Assembly: GCF_019393635.1 (NCBI RefSeq)
Contig: NC_057861.1
Location: forward strand, 740,394,732-740,458,731
DNA length: 64,000 bases
Direction of reading: 5' to 3'
Source: Dromiciops gliroides
Taxonomy: Eukaryota > Chordata > Mammalia > Microbiotheria > Microbiotheriidae
Of the stretch, positions 43,265 through 53,958 are shown piece after piece. Under the pieces are notes generated by a model. That model did not search any database, was not told where the DNA came from, and saw only the letters and a list, made by a program, of their open reading frames with translations. The number at the start of each line of letters is the position of its first letter. The stretch's first letter is position 1. The translations under genes and the position numbers were made by a program.

Positions 43265-43395
43265 TCTCCAATTAGATTCAAGAAGAATTCTAGTACCCAC
43301 CATGAACCAAATACCCTGCCAGGTTCTGGGACCACAAAGACAAAACAAGCCTTGCCTTCAAGAAACTTGTGTTCTACGGGAATGACATGTTGTCT
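43265..43395. mobile_element. Ancient repeat fragment (first part)
   Basis: 'gtacccaccatgaaccaaat', 'tgggaccacaaagacaaaac', 'gccttcaagaaacttgtgtt'. Weak but in the right order. Confidence 0.45.
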
Positions 43396-43399
43396 CTCC

Positions 43400-44000
43400 C
43401 ATTAGGCTCAGAGCTCCCATGAGTACCCCTAGAGTATCCAGCCAGAGTCCTGCCAGCTCTGGCTTTTGCCATTTATGTCACTTCTATGAACAGTATTTCA
43501 GCATCATTTTACGTCCTTAATTTTCACAGTGCTTTGTGACACTGAGCAGCCTGAGTAAATATTTGATGACTGCAGCTCCTCTAGGATTATCTTATTGAGA
43601 GTAAAGATATTAAAATAGAACTCTTGTCATGTTACCGCCTTTATGTTTTCTGGCCCGGCAGTTGATTGACAGTATGCGTGCTAATGGCGCTAAATCGAGA
43701 GCAGTTCTCTGCCTGTGCTTTTCCATGCCAGAAGCTATGGGGAAAACAAGGTACCAGTCAATGGAAACTGATTCCTTGCACCTCTGGATGTAGCTTTTGT
43801 GTTGCACATTAAAAATGTGGATCCAATAGAGGTCTCTTTATAAGTACAAAATGGGATTGGTCTCTGTATCATTTACTATCTCTGACAAGCTCTTTAACAG
43901 GATTCTTCCCTTTTCCTTCCATATGCTGATGAGCATCTCAAAGACCTTGGCATTGCTTTTTGTGGTTGTGAGCTCTCAGATCATGCTCTAGAATGCCAAT
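43400..44000. other. Single-copy stretch with clustered CpGs, candidate enhancer
   Basis: No repeat is recognised. Between 43510 and 43700 there are several CpGs ('acgtcc', 'taccgcc', 'cccggca', 'tgcgtgc', 'ggcgct', 'atcgag') in a window where CpG is rare. The segment holds TGATTGACAG and, 13 bases on, a homeodomain-type CTAATGG. I infer possible regulatory function; there is no direct proof. Confidence 0.35.
43663..43672 (+). promoter_or_regulatory. Exact PBX-PREP/MEIS composite decamer
   Basis: The sequence tgattgacag is identical to the decamer preferred by PBX-PREP heterodimers, which join a PBX half-site to a TGACAG MEIS/PREP half-site. A 10-mer match alone could be chance; its place inside a CpG-rich single-copy segment is the reason to list it. 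Confidence 0.35.
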
Positions 44001-44109
44001 ATTCTACCTGGAGATGAAAAAGATCAGAAGTTGGGGACATAGAATGTTCATGCCTGGTTTGAAGATCTCAGGCAATGTAGGGACTCTTGGGAAACAGGAT
44101 CCATATTTA

Positions 44110-44260
44110 CAAAATATATGTGTGTATGTATATGCATATGTATAGGTTTATGTGTAGGTATAGGTATGTATATATATATACACATCCCTGTGTATATATG
44201 TGTTTGTATATAGTAATATAGTATAGCTATCTATCTCTACCTCTACTTATCTCTGTTATG
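44110..44260. repeat. TATG/TA-rich imperfect microsatellite
   Basis: TATATGTGTGTATGTATATGC-like units, then TATATA at 44168-44178 and CTATCTCTACCTCTA to 44254. Confidence 0.8.
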
Positions 44261-44369
44261 TCATCAAAGCTCCTAAGGGTCTCTGTTTCCTCAGATATTA
44301 AATGGTAGTAATAATATCTGTACTACTTACTTTATATGGCTCTAAAGAAATAGGAGTAGTTCACTGTTA

Positions 44370-44500
44370 TGAAAGACACCATTTATGGTGCCCTCAGAAT
44401 TAAGAAGATGTGAGTTCAAATCCCACCTTTGACACAAATTGACTGTGTGACCTTGTGCAAGATAGATAACCTTTTAGTGCTTTAGGCAACTTTCTAAGAT
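44370..44500 (+). mobile_element. MIR-like SINE
   Basis: 'gatgtgagttcaaatcccac', 'attgactgtgtgaccttgtg', then a decayed 3' half. Confidence 0.65.
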
Positions 44501-44509
44501 CATGAGTTG

Positions 44510-45470
44510 TATAGAAGATACCAACCTACATTGGGAGAGGAAATTTTATTAACTGAGATTTCCCCGTACTGTTGAAGTCATAGGCCTAGTCCCTATCTCA
44601 TTGTTATTATTATTGTTATTTTTATTAAGTGAACTGGAGTTCTTCCTTATCCAATTCACTACCTTCTTTCCTCCCTCAACCCACCATGAATGAGGACTGT
44701 AAAAAGGAAATTAAATGGCACACCAAGGGGGTTTATTATCTCATTGATGTGCTAGGGATTTACATGGGTAGCTCTTAGCTGTAATGGGAGTGCACAGAGA
44801 AAATAGATGATTCGAACATTTGCTTTATTGGAAAGGTCAAAAGCTGTTTTGTTTATCCTCAATATTTTAAAGCTATCAACTCTGATTAAACTTAAGCATA
44901 GAAATGAGAGGAGGTGTTTTTAAGGATGCCTTGTGTTATGGTTTTTTTCCCCTTTAATTTAAAATATGAACACCATCTTAAGAATCCACAGGGCTCCATG
45001 TTGTCTTCATTTGTGTGCTGAGCAGGGGTTCTTTTTGATTATGCTAATAAGTAATAACAACAATACTTCTTCCTTAACCTGTGCATCCATGGTATTCTTC
45101 TATTGTGCTTATTTTCATAGTAAGAATATCAGGCACAATGAGCAGTTTTGGAGATGTCACAGGCATAAAAGCTGGGCTGCTGATGTATAATTTTTCCTGT
45201 TCCCAACTCCTCCCCCTAAAAAAGAAACTCTTATGACAGTTTGTTCTGATCCCTGGTGACTGGAGAGGGGCGAGAAACTTGGAGTAAGAAGCCAATGATG
45301 CATTGTACCCTTAAATAAAGTGGATCCATGTAGCTACATTCCCAAAGCATACTATATGTGGTTGGTTCTAAGACAGATTTGTTTCTAGAATAAAGATTAT
45401 CTTTACATAGAACATAAGGTGAAATGCCTCCTAAAGGTCTTTAACTGTTTTCTGAACCAAGTATAACAGG
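44510..45470. other. Single-copy-like stretch
   Basis: Nearly 1 kb without a recognised repeat. The 74- and 73-codon frames at 44966-45190 and 45074-45295 overlap on opposite strands and lack motifs. Confidence 0.4.
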
Positions 45471-45474
45471 ATTT

Positions 45475-46045
45475 CAGAATCACAAAATCACAGAATTTCC
45501 TACTTGGAACAGATCCTAGGATTATAGATTTAAACCTGGATGGGGTTTCTGAGGTTATCTGGTTTTGTTTTGTTTTGTTTTATTTTATTATTAACTTTTG
45601 TGTGTGTGTGTGGGCGGGGGAGGGAATGAGGGTTAAGTGACTTGCCCAGGGTCACACAGATAGTAAGTGTCAAGTGTCTGAGGTCGGATTTTGAACTCAG
45701 GTCCTCCTGAATCCAGGGCCAGTGCTTTATCCACTGTACCACCTAGCTGCCCCCCAAACCCTCATTTTTTGATGAGGAAACTGAGGACCAGAGTAGAGAA
45801 ATGATGTGCCCAAGGTCATCCGACTGCAGACAGAATGCTGGATGGTCATCTAGATAGTAAGTGGCAGAACTGGAGTTTGAATCCATATCACAACATGATC
45901 TAATGAGAAAAGCTCAAATTCTAGAGTCCAAGGACTTGGATTTAAATCCTGTCTCTCATTATTTACCTGTGTCACCACAGAGGAGTCACTCAATCTTCTT
46001 TGTAACATGAAGTCGTTGGACTAAATAGCTCCTGAATTCTCTAGG
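45475..46045. mobile_element. MIR-related SINEs, one split by a short SINE
   Basis: A reverse copy (45480-45560, continuing 45757-45890) has 'accctcattttttgatgagg' and 'gatgtgcccaaggtcatccg'. A forward copy follows at 45895-46045 with 'ggacttggatttaaatcctg' and 'ctaaatagctcctgaattct'. Confidence 0.65.
45590..45755 (-). mobile_element. Short CORE-SINE with (TG)n near its tail
   Basis: Reverse body from 'gggaatgagggttaagtgac' to 'ccacctagctgcccccc', preceded by TTTTGTTTTG and a (TG)n run. One extra T occurs in 'ggattttgaactcagg'. Confidence 0.92.
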
Positions 46046-46210
46046 TCTATGTACCCAGTGGCTTTCACACCCCCCCCCCCCATACAATGGTGTTCTTTTG
46101 ATTCTGCCACCTGGTGGCCACAAATTGAATTGTCAATCATGAATTGCCAAGTGGTCAGTAAATATTTGCTGACAGACCTCAAGGGGGATTGTGCCATATT
46201 TCAAGTGATA
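46046..46210. other. No recognised feature
   Basis: A C-run at 46070-46080, otherwise single-copy-like. Confidence 0.35.
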
Positions 46211-46352
46211 TCTTTTTTTTTTTTTTTCCCAGGGAAATGAGGGTTTAGTAACTTGCCCAGGGTCACACAGCTAGTGTCAAGTGTCTGAGGCCAGATTTGA
46301 ACTCAGATCCTTTAGAATCCAGGACCAGTGCTTTATCCACTGCACCACCTAG
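46211..46352 (-). mobile_element. Short CORE-SINE
   Basis: Poly(T), 'agggaaatgagggtttagta' to 'gcaccacctagtgg'. It has the same small deletion after 'gctagt' as the copy at 31405, which hints at a sub-lineage. Confidence 0.9.
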
Positions 46353-46355
46353 TGG

Positions 46356-48530
46356 TTTTCTTTTTAAAAATCAAATTAGGCAATTTTTTAAAAAAATTTT
46401 TATATTTTCTATAAAATACCTTCCTAGTTTTATTTATTAGTTCAGTTTTTTCTTTAGATTTTATCAATCTCTCTTTGCCAAGAAAACCCCAAATAAGATC
46501 ATGAAGAGTTGTCATAACTGAAATGACTAAACAACAAAAATTACAGTTTGAGGAATTGTATTACCTCCATCTATTAGAATACGAACAGTTTGATTTTATG
46601 AAGTCTTATGATTTTTCTTTCATGTTTAACTTTTTGTTTTGTTTTGTTTTGTTATTTTTGGTGAGGCAATTGGGGTTAAGTGACTTGCCCAGGGTCACAT
46701 AGCTAGTAAGTGTTAAGTGTCTGAGGTCGGATTTGAACTCAGGTCCTCCTGAATCCAGGGCCAGTGCTCTATCCACTGTGCAACCTAGCTGCCCCTTTCA
46801 TGTTTAACTTTTTAAGCTTTTCTTGAGTCTTGTGTTTGAACATCAAACTTTCTATTCAGCTCTAGTCTTTTGTTTTTTAACCAGGAATGCTTAAAAATCC
46901 TCTATTTCCTTGAATATAAATTTTCTACCATAGAATTATACTTAATTTTGCTGGGTAGATTATTCTTGGTTGTAATCCTAGCTCCTTTACTTTCCAGAAT
47001 ATCATATTCCTACTCTTCCAGTCTTTTAATGTGATAACTGCTAAATCTTTTGTGATCCTAATTGTGGCTCTATGATATTTGAATGTTTTCTTTCTGACTG
47101 CTTGAAATATTTTCTTCTTTACCTGAATGCTCTGGAATTTGACTGTAATATTCCTCAGAGTTTTAATTTTGGGATCTCTTTCAGGAGTTGGCTGGTGAAT
47201 TCTTTCCATTCCTACTTTGCTCTCTGTTTCTATGATATCTGGGCTTTTTTCTTTTATGATTTCTTGAAATATGACATCTAGGTTCTTTTTTGATCATAGC
47301 TTTCAGGAAGTCCAATAATTCTTAGATTATCTTCCTTCATTCTATTTTCCACATTATTTATTTTTCTGAAGATATATTTAATATTCTTCTTTTGCCTTTG
47401 TTTGACTTCACATTTCCTTCTTTTGGCTTTGTTTATTTCTTGATGTCTCATAGAGCATTAGCTTCCACTTGATCAATTGTTATTTTTAAGGAGTTATTTT
47501 CTTCACTAAGGTTATAGTTTTTTTTTTTTAACATTTGGCTAATTCTAATTTATAAAGAGTTATCTTTAGTATTTTTGGTGCTTATTTTATGAAGCTGTTA
47601 TTTTTTCCCCTAATTTCATTGCATTGCTCTCATTTCTTTCCCTAATTTTTCATCTAACATTCTTACTTGATTTTTAAAAAAATTACTTTTTAAATCTTTC
47701 TTTAGCTGTGCTAAGAATTCTTGCTGAAATTTTATTTAGTCTTCATTTTTCTTTGAGGCTTTGCTTGTAACTCTTTTGACATGATTGTCTTTTAAGTTTG
47801 TGCCTTGAACTACCCTGTCACCATTGTATCTTTTTATGGTCAGATTCTTTCACTGTTGTTTGTTTACTTTTCCAGCTTCTTCTTATCTTTAATATATATG
47901 TTAGAGATAGATTTTTTTCACCTCTGGGGATGATGATTAGCCTTAACTTCTCTCTATTTTTTTCATTTCACAGCTCCATCTAGACACCTGTAGATTTTTG
48001 GTGCCTCCAAAGTGGTCGGATCTGGGGAGAAGTCTGGTCAGAGTCTTCCTATCTACTCTTTGCCGCTGACTTAGGTAGGGCCTCTGCTCCCTAATGATTA
48101 TGACTTATTCTCTGCCTTGGGACTGTGATGTGAAGCTGATTAATAGGTGACAGAGCTGCCAAATTGCACCTGATCCCGTTCCTGGTGCTAGAACAGGGGT
48201 TCCCTTGAAATCCCTTTCTTACCAGGTGTTCAATCCCTTTATCATCCCTGGGCATTAATGTCAGCACAGCTGCTCTTCTGTTCCTTCTTCCCCACTGCTG
48301 CTGCCTGCCTTGGCCACCACCCTTTGCTGCTCTGCTACATATTCTCAGCCAGTTTCTAGTGTAACATCCACTGATCCCTCTTTTTGTCTTCCTAAGCCTC
48401 CTTGTTCTGGAAAATTGATTCATTGTCGCTTTTCCCTGGTTTTCCTGCTCAGAATTCTGTTTAATATTGTCTATGATCATTTTGTAGGAGAGATTTTGGG
48501 GGAAGGGATTTTTGGCAGTTGTGTCTTTTC
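46356..48530 (-). pseudogene. L1 5' half with ORF1, reverse strand, decayed
   Basis: The minus-strand frame 47209-46925 (94 codons) reads like the RNA-binding and C-terminal part of L1 ORF1p: PKIKTLRNITVKFQSIQV, then IRITKDLAVITLKDW, and near the end QPRIIYPAKLSI. Upstream (47220-47980) the plus strand keeps antisense ORF1 text such as 'agtccaataattcttagatt' over the coiled-coil part. 48000-48530 is GC-richer and probably the 5' UTR. ORF1p is the RNA chaperone of the L1 particle; this copy is broken by stops. A MAR1 tail fragment (46475-46542) and a short SINE interrupt the 3' side, and ORF2 is essentially absent. Confidence 0.8.
46636..46794 (-). mobile_element. Short CORE-SINE with a 19-bp target duplication
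   Basis: Reverse body with a TTTTG-repeat tail. The repeat ctttcatgtttaacttttt is at 46617-46635 and again at 46795-46813, perfect over 19 bp, the longest in the window. Confidence 0.96.
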
Positions 48531-48584
48531 TGTCTGTAGAATTTCTGATTCTGCCTCTCTTCCAAAATTTTTCGTGAAGTGTCC

Positions 48585-48990
48585 CTCATGCCTAAAGTAT
48601 TCACCCTCTTCATTTTTACCTCTTAAGATCTCAAATTCCCTTTAGGAATCATATCAAATACCACTTTCTCAATGTGTCTTTTTGTCATCACTCCAATTTT
48701 TCCCATTACCCTATACTTACTTTCCATACATTTTGTATTCCCTTAACTGCATAGATAATGTGCCTCCTTTCCCTTTCTCCCCCTTCCCCCACCCTTACCA
48801 CAGTAGAATGTAAGTTCTTATTGGCATCTATAGTTTCTCATTTTGTCTTTCTATTCCCATGTACTTTCAGGGGGGCACTGACAATAAAGTCAGGAAGAAG
48901 TGAGTTTGAATCCTGGCTCAGCTACTTGTTAGTTGATAGATGAAGTACTTTTCAAACTTTAAAGCATGATGTAAATGCTAGCTATTATTG
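48585..48990 (+). mobile_element. L2-like LINE 3' region followed by a MIR fragment
   Basis: 'taccactttctcaatgtgtc', 'gtagaatgtaagttcttatt' (L2 style), then 'aagtgagtttgaatcctggc' and 'gatgtaaatgctagctatta' (MIR style). Confidence 0.6.
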
Positions 48991-49640
48991 TTAAGAATAT
49001 CAAACATTTATTGAATTTAAAGTTTCTTAAGAGGCTTCACAAAAACCAATAAGGGAAAGATGACTCAGAGTGAGCTTTGCTTTCCTTCCAAAGATGGCCA
49101 GTCCAGGTTGGTGAGGTAGGAAAAAGGTATCTCATTTTAAACCTTGATAACAGGGGTTACTTTTAGTCCACCAGGTGGCCTTGATGTGGTATGTACTTTA
49201 AGCTCTTTGGGGAATATCCTTCAGACACTTGCCAGGGGCCTTTCACTAAAAGACAGAGTTGCTATACAAGCCTAAACTAACTCCTTAAAGAAAATTATTC
49301 TAGTATTGCTCCTGGAACACAAAGGTTATGGTGTATGTTTCTGCATGAAAACTAATTTTATGTACCCAAAGGCAAATGTTGATAGAAAATGCCTTGCAAG
49401 CTTACAGAAAGGTAGGAAACAACTTATCAGCCAATTTTCATTATGCTCAAGGAAAATATATGGACATATAAGTCATCTCAGAAACGCTAAGAAAAGCAGA
49501 AATGCCGAGAAAAGCAGGCAATGAAGAGAGGCTGAACAGATCTAAAAAGAAAATGTTTATGTTCAAGACATGTTAAGGATATGACAATTTCAAGTTTAGA
49601 TGCTATGATTATCTGGATATTAATCCTCATTTTGTATGTT
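48991..49640. other. No recognised feature
   Basis: Single-copy-like. The 72-codon frame at 49306-49524 has no recognisable product. Confidence 0.4.
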
Positions 49641-49644
49641 GGTC

Positions 49645-50000
49645 CCAACATGATGCAATGGAAAGGGGGCAGGATATGATGTTAGAAAGCCTGGACTCTG
49701 TTCTCTCTGTGGCCCTTGACAAGTCACTAAACTTCTTTGTCTGGTAAACATGGACAATAGATGTGATATTCTTTTTTTTTTTTTACGGGGCAATGGGGTT
49801 AAGTGACTTGCCCAGGGTCACACAGCTAGCAAGTGTTAAATGTCTGAGGTCGGATTTGAACTCAGGAACTCCTGAATCCAGGGCCGGTGCTTTATCCACT
49901 GCGCCACCTAGCCACCCCGATGTGATATTCTTTTAAGAATTTTTGAGCCCTGTATCTGAACCAATGATTGTATGACCTCAAAAATTCCATCTGGATTTAA
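49645..50000 (+). mobile_element. MIR-like SINE split by a short SINE
   Basis: Left part 'gttagaaagcctggactctg', 'cccttgacaagtcactaaac'. The right part resumes after the SINE with 'gatgtgatattc' and ends 'aattccatctggatttaatc'. Confidence 0.75.
49772..49918 (-). mobile_element. Short CORE-SINE inserted in MIR
   Basis: Poly(T), 'cggggcaatggggttaagtg' to 'ccacctagccacccc'. Target repeats gatgtgatattc are at 49760-49771 and 49919-49930. Confidence 0.94.
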
Positions 50001-50049
50001 TCTCTAATTCTGTGAATTAAGGACTCACTGCATTCATTAGGAACAGCAT

Positions 50050-50215
50050 TGAACTGAATTTGGAGGAGAGGACCTTGGTTCCTCTGTCTCAAGTCTGTTG
50101 CTTACTTATGAATTTGGCCAAATCTCTTAATATCTCTGAGCTTCACGTCCCTCACCTGTAAAATGAGGGGTCTTGACTCTAAAGTCTAGAATCCATCCTC
50201 TAGAGACACCATTAT
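50050..50215 (+). mobile_element. MIR-like SINE
   Basis: 'tgaatttggccaaatctctt', 'ctcacctgtaaaatgagggg', 'tctaaagtctagaatccatc'. Confidence 0.65.
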
Positions 50216-50217
50216 AA

Positions 50218-50316
50218 ATGTTAATAATGTCAGCCCTCCCTCACTTAAATACAAGTCATGACATCACCTCCCAATGTCTTCTTCGAGAATGAAGGACAAA
50301 CAACAATAACCACAAT
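50218..50316 (+). mobile_element. Second marsupial SINE-like repeat, 3' end
   Basis: 'ctcacttaaatacaagtcat', 'gacatcacctcccaatgtct', 'cttcgagaatgaaggacaaa', 'caacaataacc'. The same ending occurs at 54270-54345. I know this ending as common in marsupial DNA but cannot give a secure name. Confidence 0.6.
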
Positions 50317-50319
50317 GAA

Positions 50320-50574
50320 ATCTTCCACGTTACATTAAGGTTTCCAAAGTGTTCCCGTGTAAGGAGGCAGTCATGTGACTGATCCTTAGCACACAACTTA
50401 CTTATAAGCATCAGAGATGTAGAGTTTGACTCTTGAAAGGTCAAGGCCAGTCTTGTAGGCTACTTCTCCATAGAAACTCAGATACTCGTTGGTAACTCAA
50501 ATGTAAGTCACAGTCTTAAGAAGTAGACCAGGACACTGAGATGTTAAATGGTTTGTTTAGCAGCCCACAGCTAG
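50320..50574. other. No clear feature
   Basis: Mostly unassigned. The last 60 bases ('ccaggacactgagatgttaa', 'gcccacagctagttag') look like the middle of a reverse MIR, which is where the LTR inserted. Confidence 0.4.
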
Positions 50575-50578
50575 TTAG

Positions 50579-50935
50579 TGTAACGATTGGAATGATGCCA
50601 CCTGCTGGATACTTACTGTAGAAGAGTTCTGCCCATGAAGGGAAGGTCTTTGAGGGCAAGACCAGGAGTCAGGAAGTGACGCGGGCTAGTGGGAGGAGGA
50701 AGGAAGAGACTGGCGCTCAGTCTCGCTCTCTTTTCCTCTGGACTCTGGCGGAGAAGGGAGCTAGAAATGTGCTCTCCCTTTAATAGATAGGAATCTAGGC
50801 CTTTCTCTCTCTTTACCAAATTCTTATTCTCCTTAATAAATGCTTAAAAGTCTAACTCTTGCTAAAGCTTATAATTTATTGGCGACCACTCATTAGATAT
50901 TTTAGACAGACTAGCTAGAATTTTAGCCCTTAACA
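50579..50935 (+). mobile_element. Compact solo LTR of an endogenous retrovirus
   Basis: 357 bp, TGTAACG at the start and CCTTAACA at the end, with exact 4-bp repeats ttag at 50575-50578 and 50936-50939. An AATAAA signal is at about 50836, followed by the R/U5-like text 'ctaactcttgctaaagctta', 'tttattggcgaccactcatt' and 'agctagaattttagccctta'. The last 100 bases are homologous to the reverse-strand LTR at 23434. 4-bp duplications are typical of gammaretrovirus-like (class I) elements. No internal coding sequence remains, so this is a recombined solo LTR. Confidence 0.85.
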
Positions 50936-51065
50936 TTAGCATCTGGGTCCATTTCCCTGATTGTCTTTATGTCAAAGAATATAGCCTTTAGGAGAGAATT
51001 CCCACCAGGGAAAAACTTCTCCATTGAAATGCAAATCATTGTATCATAGAAAGGATCCCTTGGTC

Positions 51066-51640
51066 ATAGGATTATATGATTATGTTATGGATCAAGTATA
51101 GAATCTCTAATCTGTATAATATGGGTTTCTGAGCTGGGAGGGACCTCAGAAGCAATCCAATTCAACCCCTTGATTTTACAGATAAGGTAATTGGGACCCA
51201 GGGAGTTTAAATGATTTCCCTGGGTCACACAGCATTCAAGGCACAAGTCTAGCCCAGATCTTTCTGATTGCGAATACAGTTCTTTTTCCAAAATAGTATG
51301 CCACTTCTCAATAATCATAGGATTATGTAGCTTTAGAGCCTTAGAGGGCTTCTAATCCCAAATCCTCATTATATAGAGAGAAAGCTGAAGGCCCAGAGAG
51401 GTAAAGGTGACTTTTGTGAGTTCACACAGCTGGAGCGGCATAAAACTGAAATTTAAACCCAAGTCCTGTGACTCAAAGTTATTAGATGGAGCCATGAGTA
51501 TAAATCTTGACTTATAAGCCAACTAGCTGTGGGCCACTGGACAAACCATTTAACATCTCAATGCCCTGGTCCACTTTTTAAGACTGTGAATTACAGATGA
51601 GCTGCAGATGAGTACCCGTGGATAGAGCTTCTATATTTTT
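51066..51640. mobile_element. Three MIR-related SINE segments
   Basis: Two reverse copies (51120-51300 with 'gatttccctgggtcacacag'; 51310-51480 with 'gaaagctgaaggcccagaga') and a forward fragment (51485-51600 with 'actagctgtgggccactgga'). The two reverse copies lie head to tail. Confidence 0.65.
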
Positions 51641-51820
51641 GTTCAGTCATTTCAGCCATGTCCCTATATAGAAGAAATCAGAGGTCTGCCCCTTCTCCCC
51701 TTTGAAAAGAAAATTCATACCACAAACCATGGAAATTAATGCGTCACTTGAATCCTACTGAAATCATACTTCTCTATCTTTTTACAGATTAGCAAACTCA
51801 GAGTTATCGAAAGACAAGAG
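51641..51820. other. No clear feature
   Basis: 51643-51662 'tcagtcatttcagccatgtc' may be a trace of a reverse MAR1 tail, and 'acagattagcaaactcagag' a trace of MIR. Confidence 0.35.
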
Positions 51821-51823
51821 TCA

Positions 51824-51987
51824 GGGGCAGCTAGGTGGCACAGTGGATAAAGCACTGGCCCTGGATTCAGTAGTACCTGAGTTCAAATTCGGCCTCAGAC
51901 ACTTGACACTTAGTAGCAGTGTGACCCTGGGCAAGTCACTTAACCCCCATTGCCCTGCCCCCCCCAAAAAAAAACCAAAAAGGAAAA
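51824..51987 (+). mobile_element. Short CORE-SINE with a C-rich linker
   Basis: 'ggggcagctaggtggcacag' to 'acccccattgccctgcc', a C-run, then A-rich tail. Target repeats gaaagacaagagtca are at 51809-51823 and 51988-52002. Confidence 0.95.
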
Positions 51988-52009
51988 GAAAGACAAGAGT
52001 CAAAATCTG

Positions 52010-52195
52010 GGGTTCAATGCATGGGGTGCTAGATTTGACATGAGAATACCCAGATTTAAATCCAGCATTTGCAATCTTACTTTTTATCAAATCTTGGGCA
52101 AGTAGTTAAACTGCGGGCCTCAGTTTTTTCATCTATAAAGGGAAGGGAGTTAGAATAAATGACCTCTAAGTTCTTTTCCAGCTTGAGATCTAATC
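52010..52195 (+). mobile_element. MIR-like SINE
   Basis: 'ggtgctagatttgacatgag', 'agatttaaatccagcatttg', 'cagttttttcatctataaag', 'ataaatgacctctaagttct', 'tttccagcttgagatctaat'. Confidence 0.75.
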
Positions 52196-52234
52196 CTACG
52201 GCAAATCTCATTTAAGTAAGCTATTACCTATAAC

Positions 52235-52440
52235 ATATTTTGTTGTTGTTTTCAATATTTTATTTTCTGGAATTGTATGTAAAAACAATTTTTAACATTC
52301 ACTTTTAAAATTTTGAGTTCGAAATTCTCTCCTTCCTCCCTTTTCTGCCCCCTGCCAGAGACAGTAAGCAATTTGATATAGGTTATATATGTTCAATCAT
52401 GCAAAACATATTTCCGTGCTAATAATGTTTTAGAAATCAT
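52235..52440 (-). mobile_element. Truncated L1 3' end, reverse strand
   Basis: 'tgtatgtaaaaacaattttt', 'aacattcacttttaaaattt', 'gagttcgaaattctctcctt', 'aagcaatttgatataggtta', 'atgcaaaacatatttccgtg'. Confidence 0.85.
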
Positions 52441-53190
52441 TAGATAGCATAGGATTCTGGTAAAGATAGTTTTGCAAGTGAATCACAAAAGTTTGTATTA
52501 CTCCATTCCTTTGCAATCAATCTGTGACTAGGACTCAGAAACATATGAAAGGGCATGTGATTTAGGCTTCCAGAAGAATTTTCATCTGATCCAATCATAG
52601 AGGACACTTATGTGTTTACTGCTGATGTTTAGAGGCCTCCTTTGCCCCAATTGATTTTAACTGTGCTCCCAACCACATCACAAATAAATGAATCAAAATC
52701 ATTTTGGAGTGTTAGAAGGACTCTATAGATAATGAAGGATTGATTTCTCAGTGTGCTAATATTATCCAGAATGAGACCTCCCAAAACAGACCTGGCTTAA
52801 TTGAGTTTGGAATTCAGGCTCCTGGAGGGCCCTGAAGGTTAGAGATGAGATTTTCAAAAATAATTTGGCAATTGCAGTGAGAAATGTTTTCAAAGCCTGA
52901 ACACCTCACTCCATTGCTAACTTATTTTCTGTGGCTCTGTGGTCTCCTGGGTATAAGTAGCACTGGGAAAATCGCTAAGTAGATTCATTAAATATGCTGA
53001 GCCTCGATGCATTGATGGCTTAGAAATTTCCCTGGGAATGTTGTACTGCTGTACTTTGCATAATTGAACACCAGGTCTGCAAGTAAGACTAATAACCATA
53101 GTTGTTCTAATGATTATCATATTATGTATCCTAATGATCTATGGAAACCATTTGTGTGCCTTATTTATTTATTTCCCTTTTCCATGACCT
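52441..53190. other. Single-copy stretch, candidate conserved non-coding DNA
   Basis: About 750 bp with no recognised repeat between two repeat-dense regions. It has balanced composition and AT-rich transcription-factor-like motifs ('ctggcttaattgagtttgga', 'ctttgcataattgaacacca'). A candidate on absence-of-repeats grounds only. Confidence 0.3.
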
Positions 53191-53720
53191 CTTATTCAGG
53201 CATTCATTCCAAAGGAAGAGCCAACCATGTGCCGAGCACTATATAAGGCAAAAGCAGAGGCCTAGCCCTGAAAGGACTTTGCCTTCTTTGCTCCTACTTG
53301 CTCATCACAGTTGACCAATCATGATTTTTCTTTCATTTTTCATTTTTTTAATATTTTAAGTTTTCTTGGTGCCTTTTTGTTTTTACATCACATATACTTT
53401 TGGAAACACCTGGTATAGTAGAAAATACACTGGTTCCAGAGCCCAGGGTTCAAATGCAGCTTCTGAATTTCCAAACTGTGTGACTTTAAACAAATCAATT
53501 CATCTTCTGAGGCCTATAAAATGAGGAAGTTGCACTAAATACCCTCTGGGATCCCTAACTCTTTCATTCCTCTCGAATACAAACATTTGTGAAGTGTCTT
53601 CTATGGACATGACACAGGAGATGCTAGGGATGCTTTGACTCAGGTCCTGATCTCAACAAGCTTATAATTTGAGCATAGGTAGAGCCTGGTCAATGTTAGC
53701 TCTTTGTTAACTTGGCCTAC
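53191..53720. mobile_element. Degraded ancient repeat and MIR fragments
   Basis: 53195-53290 and 53575-53680 resemble the unnamed ancient repeat ('ccatgtgccgagcactatat'; 'gaagtgtcttctatggacat'). 53405-53570 is MIR-like ('agcccagggttcaaatgcag'). Confidence 0.5.
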
Positions 53721-53958
53721 AAGGTTCAAAGAGGAGGCTTTTGCTCTGGCATCAAGGAGGCCTTTTGATACAATGGGGATCAATATTCCCAGAGATACAA
53801 TATGTGATTTATTTTCCCTAGCATCATGTGTCTTATACATATCTACATATACAACACACATTTAAAAAAAAATGTTGCCTTGCCTGTTAGAATGTAAACT
53901 CCTTGAGGTTCAAGGATGGGTTTTACTTATCTTTGTATCCTTCTAACCTAGATCATGG

